64,000 nt of DNA, from positions 12,716,091 through 12,780,090 of the forward strand of contig CM046340.1 in NCBI GenBank assembly GCA_025403435.1, in the 5' to 3' direction. Below the pieces are notes generated by a model that worked only from the letters and a program-made list of their open reading frames with translations, was not told the origin of the DNA and did no database searches. Positions 49,565 through 60,153 of the stretch are shown piece by piece. A program made the position numbers and the translations under genes. This stretch comes from Artocarpus heterophyllus (lineage: Eukaryota; Streptophyta; Magnoliopsida; Rosales; Moraceae). Within the stretch, counting starts at the first letter, position 1, and the number at the start of each line of letters is the position of its first letter.

Positions 49565-52500
49565 TCACTGCAACTGTAGTACAGTCCATGGTCGTTTTAG
49601 AATTGTTTTCGTTAGATGTCACAGGAGATGTTGTGGTATAGTTATATGACAATAGTGCAGTTTATGTTTTTGGGTTATATGATCCTTAAGAAGTCTAAAT
49701 CATGGTTATTACAAAACACAAAAAATTTAGATCTTGATGCGCGAGACAAAGAACTTTCGTGAAGAAAACTTTTAAAAATTATGCGTCTAAAAGGAACCTT
49801 TAAATAGAATTATTAAAAATGGTTTAATCGGCAAAGTTAACAAAATCATGATAAACAATAATGCTAAAGGCAAAAAATGAACTTTTGAAAAACATAGAAA
49901 TTCTAGGCCTTGTCAGAACGAGAAACTTTTGTAGAAGAAACTTTTATCAAAACTGTCTTTGACATAAGGTTATAGAGACTTTTGAAACTGATAAAAATAT
50001 CTTTCAGTAATGGTTTCAAAATAAAACACATGTTTGATGACAGAATCACTATTTAAAATTAACAAAAGAATTGTAGCACTTGAAAAACTATGAGATGATC
50101 TATAATTCATAGTTTTACCAAAATTCAAACTCCAATTTAAAATACAGTTTTTAGTAAAAACTTTACACGTAAAGCTTTCATCGAATTTAAAAAGAAAGAA
50201 ATCGTAGAAAATATAAATTATGGACTGCTATGTTATGATAACAATTACAGGTCCGATACCCATACACGTTTAGGAGCTAATTATCGAATCCAAATTTCTA
50301 AAAGTTAATATCATAGAACGCCTTTAGTTCTAAAGGACCAATTGGGCCTAATAAATTGAATAATAACTAGACATGGGCTTATGGGCCTAATAAACTATTC
50401 ATATTCAAATAGACCTTCAGTATATTAATGAGCCCAATATAAGTCATGTCAGAGATTAGTAGGTCAAGTTATAAGAAGAACATAATTAATTACCAAACTA
50501 ATTAATTGATTGTCAATCTTAGTACGATTTAATTATGACAACTAAGGAAAATAGATTGGACAAGAATTATGAGTTAAGAGGATTTAAATTTAATTAATTC
50601 TTTGAACTATCCAAACAGTCAGTTAGTTAATAAAGAGAAGATTTTAAGAAAGCATTTAATTTCTTGTCAACATGCTAAACTAATAAGCAAGTTAAGCTCA
50701 CACTCTTACTAGGTGTTTTTCCTCAAAATCTAAGAATAGTAGATAAGTATGTGGTGAGTTAGTAAATCCTATCTCTAAAAACCAATTAAGCAGCAATCTT
50801 GCCTGCAGCATGAAAACTACGGTTTTCAAATTAATGTGTTTTTACATATTTTATGAAAATACGTTATTTGTACTATGTCATGCTAGATCAGGACATGTTA
50901 TATTATGCCATTTTTATGATATATTGTCTATTGTATGTGATGTATACTAAATAAAATTATATTGCATATTCAACTTACGTTAAGAATAGTTATAATTTAT
51001 GTTATGTAATGATATGTAGTAACATGTCATACTGCATACATATAATAAGGTACCTGAACAGTCAGTTAGTTAATAAATTGAAGATTTTAAGAAAGCATTT
51101 AATTTATTGTCGACATGCTAAACTAATAAGCAAGTTAAGCTCATACTCTTACTAGGTGTTTTTCCTCAAATCTAAGAATAGTAGATATGAACGTGGTGAG
51201 TTAATAGATCCTATCTTTAAAAACCAGATAAGTAAGAATCTCGCCTGTAGCATGAAAACTATGGTTTTGAAATTAATGTGTTTTTGCATGTTTTATGAAA
51301 ATGCGTTATTTGTGCCATGTTATGCTAGAATAGGACATGTTATATAATGCCATTTTTTTGATATGTTGTGTATTATATGTGATGTATACTACATAAAATT
51401 ATATTGCATATTCACTTTATGTTAAGAATAGTTATAATTTATATTATGTAATGATATGTAGTAACATGCATACTACATACACATAATAAGGCAAGTGTAA
51501 TAAATAAGATAAATCAGTTAAGAATGTTGTGCCAACCTCCCGACCTACAAGGAGGGCATTCAGTTTATATTCATGTTATGGTCTAAGGTCGTCGGGGACC
51601 TTCATGAACCCTGACTTCCTAATGATTGCGCATAACAAGTACGTACACATAGGGGCCCACTAAGTATGATAGATTGGTTACATAAGATATAAACTTACAA
51701 TAAAGCATAATCAGCTCATGCATGATTTTATAAATGTTTTAAACTTTGTTTTGCGAGAATATGTCTCTTGCTTGTTGATCGATAGCTCACTTAGATATAT
51801 TCATGCTGTAGGTAACTAACATGTCAGCAAACTTGTGATAGACAGTGGCGAGCAGTGGACAAATAGTGGAGATGAATATGGATACCGCTTAGAAAGTGTT
51901 TCTTCTGCAATAGATTTAAAGTGAATGATGTATATATGTAGTATTTATGTATGTGTATATGTATGTATATAGATATTAAAAAAAAAGAAAAGAAAAAGAC
52001 AAGGGCTGTAATTTTATAGTCTTAGTCTGGGTTATTTAAAACCAATATGTTGCAATATATGTAAAGTTTAACAAATTAATTATAATAATGTTCAGCATTA
52101 GAAATGCTTTAAAAAGATTTTTTTTAATTAAGGAAAGGTTATAAAAGAAAACATTTTAAGAAATTGTTATTATGTTAGGAAAAATATTTCACAAAATTAA
52201 TATTTTACGATAAATTTTGATTAAGTATATGATTATATAGTTAAGTAACGACTATATAAGTAGGGTCGTTGTAGTTAATTCTAACTTTTATAGTAATTTT
52301 AATATATCATCTTTTTATTAGTTAACACTTTTATTATAGGTTGATGTAATAATCTTTAAAGAATTATTCCTTCTTTTTCTTTGTGTTCTTGATGCGTGAT
52401 AGAAAAAGGGGGAGAAATAGAGGAATTATTGCAAAAATGGTTCTTTTTTGGATTTGGGTAAGGCTGCAAGGCGTTACCGTCACGCTAACGACCATAACCA

Positions 52501-53206
52501 ATATAACTACCATAAACATAATTAGAAGTCATTTTCAGAATTTTTTTTTTTTTAAAAAAAGTTGAAGAGTGTACACAAAGAATATATAAGGTGATTCCTC
52601 AACTTCCTTGGCTTTTGGATAAGATCAAGACTCAAAGTATAATATAGTTTTATCTAAAAAAGAAAGTACAGATATATTCCATTAGAAAATAAAATAAAAT
52701 AATAAGGTGCCCAAGCCTTATGTAATAATCTTCAGGGAATGCTAAGAAAAAGGAAAAGTATGTCGCAGGGTCATTTTAACCATTAAAGTCTTACACATGA
52801 CATAAGTATTGCTTGATAACCGAGTCTTGAAACAAAGTATAGTAACTAGTAATCATTCGGTATCATAATATTCAATTATATCTTAGCATGTTAATTTGTC
52901 ACGCAATGAAATATTGTTTGTAAATAATTTACAGTTCACGACTAATTCGTTACTTCACTCCAAAAAAAAAAAAAAAAAAAGCTTCATTATTCGTATGAGC
53001 AATCTCTAATGTTCAATGAGAACGGGTAATTATGCATACACGTACAGAGATACACATACATAGATACGTGTGTGTATGTATATGTAATACAATGTAAACC
53101 AAAATTACTTGCAGATTGTTTTGGGGTAATTACTGTACGACGGGGATGGATAAAAAACTAGGGAACAATGTCATGAAATGTGGTGTTAGGGTTGGATACA
53201 ATATTG
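49565..53206. repeat. Tandem segmental duplication, copy 2 (about 3.6 kb)
   Basis: Starts TCACTGCAACTGTAG directly where copy 1 ends, and finishes at GGATACAATATTG. The extra ~425 bp relative to copy 1 comes mainly from the nested 443-bp duplication at about 50615-51490. Divergence from copy 1 by eye is moderate (substitutions every ~10-15 bp in aligned stretches), so the event is not recent. Confidence 0.85.
50615..51490. repeat. Nested 443-bp tandem duplication inside copy 2
   Basis: ACAGTCAGTTAGTTAATAAA at 50615 recurs at 51058, 443 bp later. The following ~430 bp match, including AAGCAAGTTAAGCTCA and TAGGTGTTTTTCCTCAAA. Copy 1 of the larger duplication has only one version of this unit. 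Confidence 0.85.
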
Positions 53207-54238
53207 CAATTTGGGACTCGGGCTGATGAGTGCTATATCAGTAATATTCTACACTTTTTTTTTTTTTTTTTACCAAACTAGCTTTATACAACACTTCTAT
53301 TAATCCATAGGTGTGGTATGAAATATTACGCTGCTTCCGTTTTATACTTAAGACAAAGTTTGTAGCACAATAGGATGTAGCTAGTTAAAAGTTCTTCCTG
53401 ATTAGTAAGTGAAGAACGATAAATAAAAGGCCATTAGAGGGGATAAATTTTAATGAGGAAGGAAAATATAATATCATTTAAATAGTAAGAAGTAAATAGC
53501 GACAAGTAAATAGTGAGAAGTAAATAATGAGAAGGAAGAGCAAAGTATAACCACCATTTAAACAGTGAAAAGTAAATCAAGAACCCCTAAAAAAAAAGTA
53601 AATCAAGAAAGAGATGGAATATTCAAGTTTTGGGGGGAAGAATAACCTAAGACAGTTTGAAAGAAAACTTGAGGAAAGTGTATGAATCAATGGATACAAG
53701 AAAGATTAACAAGTCTTGGAAAGGAATTAAGACAGCTGAAGAGGTAGGAAATAAAGACAAAAGAGAATTAAAAAGTTCTAAAGAGTTAAGATAACCTAAA
53801 AATAATCAAAGAGAAGAGAAAACATATTAATTAAGATAATACTTTGTTGATACAAAACTGATTAGTAAAATAGAGTAACCATCCCGAATTACTAGTTTTA
53901 GACAACTATCAGTAGTGAGAATTGTGTCTTCCCCATACAATTTCATGATATTGTTCTTTTGAATTTAGGATTACTTGGATCGTGATATAGATATTATTGT
54001 TGACCTCTCAAAAAGATAAACTCAAGTATTATAATTACATTTTATATTGATTAAGGTTAATATTTACTAATAAGCCAAAATTATAATTTTCTTTTTTTTT
54101 TTGTTGATTATTAATTAACAACAACATGTACATTCACATTTATTTATATAATTGTCCATAACTCTATTTATATTATATTCTAGCATATGACATGCGGATG
54201 TTCCTCTGACCCCGGAACACAGATCTACCTTATGCCTG
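53207..54238. other. Intergenic between the duplication and the USP gene
   Basis: Contains a loose tandem of AAGTAAATA-type units at about 53486-53535 and again near 53567. The last part is the presumed 3' UTR region of the minus-strand USP gene. No other gene is supported. Confidence 0.4.
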
Positions 54239-56634
54239 CTATTCTGATTTCTTCACAACAAGAACAGGACATTTGGCATTGCTCAAGCAATAGTCGGCTA
54301 AAGTACGCCCCAGCAGAGCCCTGTATGACCATATTTAGATCAGAAGTTCAGATTTCATGGTAAAACGCAATTATAAGCAAAACCACATATTAATGCATAT
54401 TAGAGCCGACAATTTCGGACACGACACGATATAAACAGATTTGAAACGCATATATATTAATTGGGCCATAAATAGGTTGGCACGAATAACACGAAAATAA
54501 ACGTGTTGGATTCGTGCTAACATGTTTAACAAGCTTAATTAAACTTGCAGTAAACGTGTCAACACAACACGACCCGTACGTTTATAGCACGTTTAATAAC
54601 TATAGTATTTAGTAAAAGAAATATATTTCAAGTATATTTATTAAAATAAAAATATAAGAAAATATAGAATATAAAATTTGTAATCAAAACTAATAAGTCG
54701 TTGAAACTAATTAATTAAGTTTAAGATGTGTTTTATAAGTTTATAAACCATTCTTTCTATTAATTATTATTAGAATATATACTTAGGATATATAACCTTA
54801 ATTTTTAATTTATTTTTAATTTAAGCCAATTAAAAAAAAACCTTTTATAAGTTTTTTAAGTTAAGTGATTATACTAAAAATACAATTATACAAAAAATAC
54901 CCCAATTTTAGACCTATGTTTCCGCTAAAACATCAATAAAATCAATTAAGAAATATATATTTATATATTAAATAATATAAGCTTAAAACAAAAAAAAAAA
55001 ATTGAATTTGCAGAAGGGTATGTTGTTGCTCTAGTAATCACTACACTAGATAAGCATCCAGTGTTAAATGAGCGCATTTTTTTATTTATTATGGTTCTTT
55101 TACTCATTTAAACTGCAGCGTAAAAGTCCTATAATCCTCTTATAACTCTTCTCTATATAAGGACGAGCTCTCCTTGCTGTTATACTCGGTCTTTGTTGCC
55201 AATGAAACCAATTGGTTTTAAAATAACTGTTCTTCAATTTGAGCTCTTCAAAAGATTGGGCTCTTTAAAATATTGAAGAGGAAATTAAGTTTAAAATATT
55301 TAATAAATAAATATTATTATAATTTTATAGTAAAAAAATAAAATTATATAGTAAAAAAATAAATATTAAGTAATTTAATCGTGTTGTGTATTATAAATGT
55401 GTTGGTATTAACACGCGAATACCAAATAGTAATCGTATTAATCATGTCGTGTTATTTTACGCGTGTTATAAGTAGATTGTGTTTATGTTTGTATTTTTAG
55501 CAAATTTATTAATCGTGTGTTTGTATTTCACCTAAACATGTTGACACAAACACATTTATTGCGAGCCATTGCATATTACGGCAAAAAAAAAAAAAAGAAC
55601 AAGATTTATTCTACTTTGTAATCATGAAATCAGTTTTAAAAATGAACTAACCGCTTTAGTATTCCATAGGAATCGTCACCAATAACGAGTAGATCAATGT
55701 TATGCTCTTGAACTGCATTACAGACAACCACTTTAGGGTCCCCAATTTCTGTAAATGTTTTCACATTAACCTGAGATGACCAAAAATAAAAAAAAATGTC
55801 ACTCAACAGAGTTTTACTAGTTGATAGAAAGCTTGCATCTTACTTAAAAAAAAAAAAAAAAACCCTTTTTTTTCAAAATATTTGAAGATAATAGATCTCA
55901 AACTTTTGCTTATAGCATAAAGGTCCCCACCCCCAACTTATTTTTTTGACTCCGCCCCTAAAAGCTTTGTACAAGCTCTTAAACAGAAGCAAAAAATGAT
56001 CACAGGTAAATAAAATTGATTAACAAATGACAACCAATGTTAAGAAATTAGCAAAATGTTTCTATGGTTAGAGGATTCGGAGAAAATAAAAATACTCCAA
56101 CATTCATACCCCACAACTGGCACAGATGCTCTTTGCTTTGTCCAGAAGTCCCAGTAAAATCTTCCTATTCCTTTCTTGAGTCTGGTTTAACAATTCTGCA
56201 GCTGTGGATCAGAGACAAATATATTAGCTACTTCCCAACAACTTTTTTTTTTCCTTTTTTTTTTTTGTGTGTGTGGTGTTCATCATATCTAGGTCTCTTA
56301 GAGCACGTGACTAATATCCGAGGGCGTGTGTAAACCCTCTTATCCGAAGAAATGGTAAAAATAAAACCAGAAATCACAAGAAGAAGAAGAATGTTAGATT
56401 TTGGAGAAAACATTAACTGTCTGATAGAGGGCAGTACAAGCGAGCAAAGCCTAGAAGTGGTGAAACTGCAATATTGGCGTTGACAAGAGGCTGCGCTGCA
56501 AAGAGGAAAAGAGGTGACTGTTTGAGTAATTCTTTGAGATTTTCCAGAACCCAAATCAGTGCTTTGTAGCTGCAATCACTCTCCTCTATGATCAACATCA
56601 CCTTCTTTATTGTCCCCTTTTTTTCTTTCTCCAT
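54239..56634 (-). CDS. Universal stress protein (UspA family), diverged tandem copy, 161 aa if spliced as modelled
   Basis: Exons on the minus strand: 56634-56442, 56201-56110, 55770-55652, 54320-54239. Exons 2 and 3 are 92 and 119 nt, exactly as in the paralogue at 60154-63500, with the same intron phases. USP domains form a small alpha/beta ATP-binding fold acting in stress responses. Exon 1 gives MEKEKKGTIKKVMLIIEESD; the last exon gives NAKCPVLVVKKSE. Oddities: the usual AIDxS strand end is IIEES; the ATP motif G-x2-G-x9-G-S is G126-x2-S129-x9-G139-R140; and the only in-frame donor for intron 1 reads C|GCTTGT (GC rather than GT). It could be a functionally changed paralogue or an early pseudogene. 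Intron 3 holds a repeat. Confidence 0.75.
54405..55590. repeat. CACGAC/AACACG-rich dispersed repeat in USP intron 3
   Basis: The ends carry phrases such as GGACACGACACGATATAAAC (about 54417) and ATGTTGACACAAACACATTT (about 55538). An AT-rich middle contains AAACGTGTCAACACAACACG. It resembles plant non-autonomous elements with ACACGAC subrepeats, such as the one at 57695-58291, but no clear target duplication or terminal repeat was found. Confidence 0.4.
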
Positions 56635-56720
56635 TTTTTTCAAAGCAAATTAACAACACTAAAAGAAAGCAGGTCCTAACGAACTCTAAAAAAGTTGTTG
56701 TTATTTTTTATTGATATTTA

Positions 56721-56875
56721 GTTACTGTTGACGTGAAACTTCAGCTACTCATTGACAAAAATAGGGCATTGAGTCTTACACACGATATCTAAATTTAGTT
56801 ACTGTTGACGTGAAACTTCAGCTACTCATTGACAAAAATAGGGTATTTGAGTCTTACACACAATATCTAAATTTC
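56721..56875. repeat. 77-bp tandem duplication upstream of the 54239-56634 USP gene
   Basis: Units 56721-56797 and 56798-56875 are nearly identical (one substitution or indel near GGGCATTGAGTC / GGGTATTTGAGTC). Each contains GTTGACGTGAAACTT, i.e. a TTGAC W-box core overlapping a GACGTG/TGACG-type core. They lie about 90-240 bp upstream of the ATG. Confidence 0.85.
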
Positions 56876-57686
56876 CAATGAGATAATACAAAAATGAGAA
56901 ACCGCTTTAAAAGAAAAAGATTCTCCTGTCACGGGTCCCCATGGTGGGAGTGGACCTTTAAATAGAGTTAAATAAAGTTGTTTGAAGATGAATTAAGGGT
57001 TATTTGGTTCAAGTACTTAGGTAGAATATTTGAATGAAAATTTAAATTTTTGTGAGAGAAAATATTGTAGCAAAATAATTTAAACTGTGATTCTTGTTAC
57101 TCGAGCACTCTTCTTTAACCTTATGGGTTACTTGCTAAATAGTAGATTTTAATATAAAAATTATACTATATATTAGATTGTAGTTTATCGGTTTATGAGT
57201 AATGAGTTTTTAATATCAGAAATAAAAATGACGTTTTCTTTTATAATGATGAAAAGAGAGCCAATATCAGAAAGACAATACTTTTAAGCAACGGTTAGCT
57301 GAAAATGAAATTGTCCTGAGCCGGTCATTAACTTGTATAGAAAGATATCAAAGAAATTGCAACAAGGAAGTCCAATAATTTGATTGGTCATGGTGATAAC
57401 AAGGTCAGAAGAAAATGATCTTTCGCGGAATACGAAATGGCAAACATGTCCATGTTGTCCCGACTTTTTCTCCTTTCACGGTTTCGCCTTTGCATCTCGT
57501 GCACGTCCTTGTTGCGTGTAACTGATATGTTGTATCTGTTTCCCATTAAAGGCATTTTTGGATTGGGGAAACATAATTATTAATTTTTGACGCCTATTGA
57601 TATGGACTTTATCATATTAGCATCTCTATGTTTCAAAAATTTATCAAAGTACCTTGTAATTCAAAAATAATAGATTTTTTGGGTAG
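56876..57686. other. Upstream region of the middle USP gene
   Basis: Possible distal TATA-like sequence (CTATTTAAAGG on minus, about 56955). No gene is supported. A relic with TGTGAGAGAAAATATTGTAG (about 57050) resembles the local MITE family. Confidence 0.35.
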
Positions 57687-57694
57687 GTTTTAAG

Positions 57695-58291
57695 TATGGC
57701 CGACAATACAGGTTACCACAAAACGACACGACACGAATTTGACATATTTTTTTGTGGGTTAGTGTTAGAAAATTTGACTTCGGGTTATTTAGTGTCGACC
57801 CGAAACTGACCCGTCAAAAAATGGGTCGTGTTCGGGTCAAACCGTCTGACACTAAAATGATCCGTTTTTGACCCGTATTTAATTAATTAACTTTAAAAAA
57901 ATTAATATTATTTCATATATAATATAAGCTCTTAAAATATCAAACCTTACATTTCTTATCACTCATCTTCTTATTGAAGTGGCATGAAACTCTTCTAATT
58001 TTATTTTTTTAATATTATATATATTAATGTGGGCGGGTTAGATGCGAGTTGCGGGTCATAATCGGGTTACGGGTCAAAATTGGGTCACGGGTTATTATTT
58101 TTTGACACTGTGCATAAGAAATGGGTTGACACGGGTCGTGTTTGTGTCAACCCGTGTCAAAACGGGTCGTGTTAGGGTTGAGAATTCTCAACCCGTTCAT
58201 GTCACGGGTCGGGTTAGTGTCGACCTAATTTTGTAAAAATTAACTCCAACCCGACACGAACTCGACCCGCCAACCCGTTTTGCCACCCCTA
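57695..58291. mobile_element. Non-autonomous hAT-like transposon with 8-bp target duplication
   Basis: Flanked by GTTTTAAG on both sides (57687-57694 and 58292-58299), the 8-bp duplication size of hAT elements. The ends are TATGGCCGACAA (left) and TAGGGGTGGCAA (right, reversed). Non-coding, 597 bp, with many inverted and direct subrepeats of ACCCGT, GGGTCGTG and GACACG, concentrated at about 57780-57880 and 58030-58285. An open frame across these repeats (58042-58236) is not a gene. Confidence 0.85.
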
Positions 58292-58299
58292 GTTTTAAG

Positions 58300-60153
58300 T
58301 AAGTAATCTATTGATAAGTATTTATTTTTTAACAATAAAATTTAAAAAAAAAAGATAATTTTAATCACATCTAATGATTTGAAAATGTACAATATTCTTG
58401 AAAATATTCACCGAAAAAAGAACCTAAAAAATATGCCATCCAATAAAGCTTTTCTCCTTTTTAATGTGTTTTTGGTTACAAAGGGTTTTTTGTATGAACA
58501 AAAAGGTCCAAGGTCCAAGGTCCAAAAAGTATTTGAAAGGTAGGAATTTCATAATAATGAAATTTAAACGGCACCTATTGGTAATTTCCCTTTTGAACCA
58601 ACTGGGTCACCTCTTTGCTCATTTAATGGGAAAAAACACAAGAAGCTTGGCATTTACATGCTTGCAAAAGCAGAGCAATCACATATAATTCCATGTAAAG
58701 GTGCATAACATTAGGTGAGATTACGGCAACGGAGTATAATTGAGAGTAAAAGTTGATCATATCTAATGGCGGACGGTCAAGTGGAGGCACCTCCCCTTGT
58801 TGACCAAGTGGCTCCTTTTTGCTATAAGCTTGATATTAATTTTTTTTCCATTTTTCTTTTTATTTTACCTGGTTAAAAATTCTTTACAATTTTTTATTAA
58901 AACTTTTAAAAAGTTTCAATTATGCCTTTGAATTTTATTTTTTGAATTTTTAGGTCGTTTAAAAACCTTGATTTAAACCACACTACAATAATTTAAATTT
59001 TGTAAGAAAAACATTATAATAATCTTGTTAGGACCAAATTTTTTGGTTTAAATCAAGATCCTTAAACAACATATTATATTTTAATTTTAAAATACTAAAA
59101 GAGAGTTAACAAGTTGGTTGGAATTAATTGGTTCCAATCAATTAGGTTGTAAAGCTCTCAACACTTATAATAAAAAGTAAAAAGTTGTTACAGTATAAAG
59201 CTCTCACATGTTATAGTTTTTAAACCAAAATTTTTAGTTCTATCTGGTTGCCAAATACCTTATAGAAAAACAATAACCCAACCACAATATTATATGAATT
59301 CATAAGTTTTGTGAACCAAAAAATAAAAAATTGAATTAAACTTCTATTAAAAGAGTAATAGAGTTCATTTAAGAAACAAGCTGGAACTTAAACACTGTAG
59401 CATATGAAAGCTTTGTACTGTAGCAAATTTTTGTTTTTCACAATAACATATAAGAACTTTATACAATAACAGTTAGAATTTATTTTTATTTCTAATATAT
59501 TTCTCGAACAAACTGATAATGTATTTTATTAAAAAATTTTGCTTTAATTCACGCCCCTATTGAAAAACTTTTGTAGCTCCGCCGCTAGTAGTATTGATAA
59601 TCGCTCGGGGGAAAAATGTTAATGGGCAATTAAGCTAGACATGTTTTGTACATTGAAGGAATATGCGCCTCATCCACAGTCCAGGTCTATAAACGGAACA
59701 AATGTAGAATATAAAGTGAACAAACTAACTTCATATTTACTAATGTGGCCTTTAGGACAAAGGTTCCTACCTTTTCAACCTTGGGAAAACAAAATAAAAC
59801 AATGGTTTAGAATGACAAAAATAATTTGAAATAGACCAAATTGTTAGTTTTAATAACTAGATTTTCTCTTAAGTTTTAACTGTTTTTAACTATACTTTAC
59901 AATAAAAACCATTTTTATTTTCATTTTTTATTCACTGCTCAAACCTTTACATTCAAAATTACAGTTTAAGCCACATCAACTCCAACCCTCGTGCTAAACA
60001 GAATTAAACATTGATACAAGCAAACTTATGTACTAGCAAATGTTTGTTTTATAATACACATTAAGTTGGTAAAACGATAGTCATTTCTTGAATATCCTTC
60101 AAACACAAAGGATTAGGCATCGAACTTCGTGAATAGGAGGGAAACGAAACTGG
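58300..60153. other. Intergenic with MITE relics, no gene
   Basis: Relics of the local MITE family occur at about 59010-59270 (TATAAAGCTCTCACATGTTA at about 59201) and 59390-59515. A GCTCCGCCGCTAG end of a hAT-type relic lies near 59577. The tail of this stretch is the 3' flank of the right-hand USP gene. Confidence 0.4.

Noticed and set aside
58042..58236. Small protein-coding gene
   Set aside because: The frame is made of ACCCGT/GGGTCGTG subrepeats inside the hAT-like element at 57695-58291.
59641..59829. 62-codon open frame as a gene
   Set aside because: Isolated, without motif or promoter signal, in a region of MITE relics.
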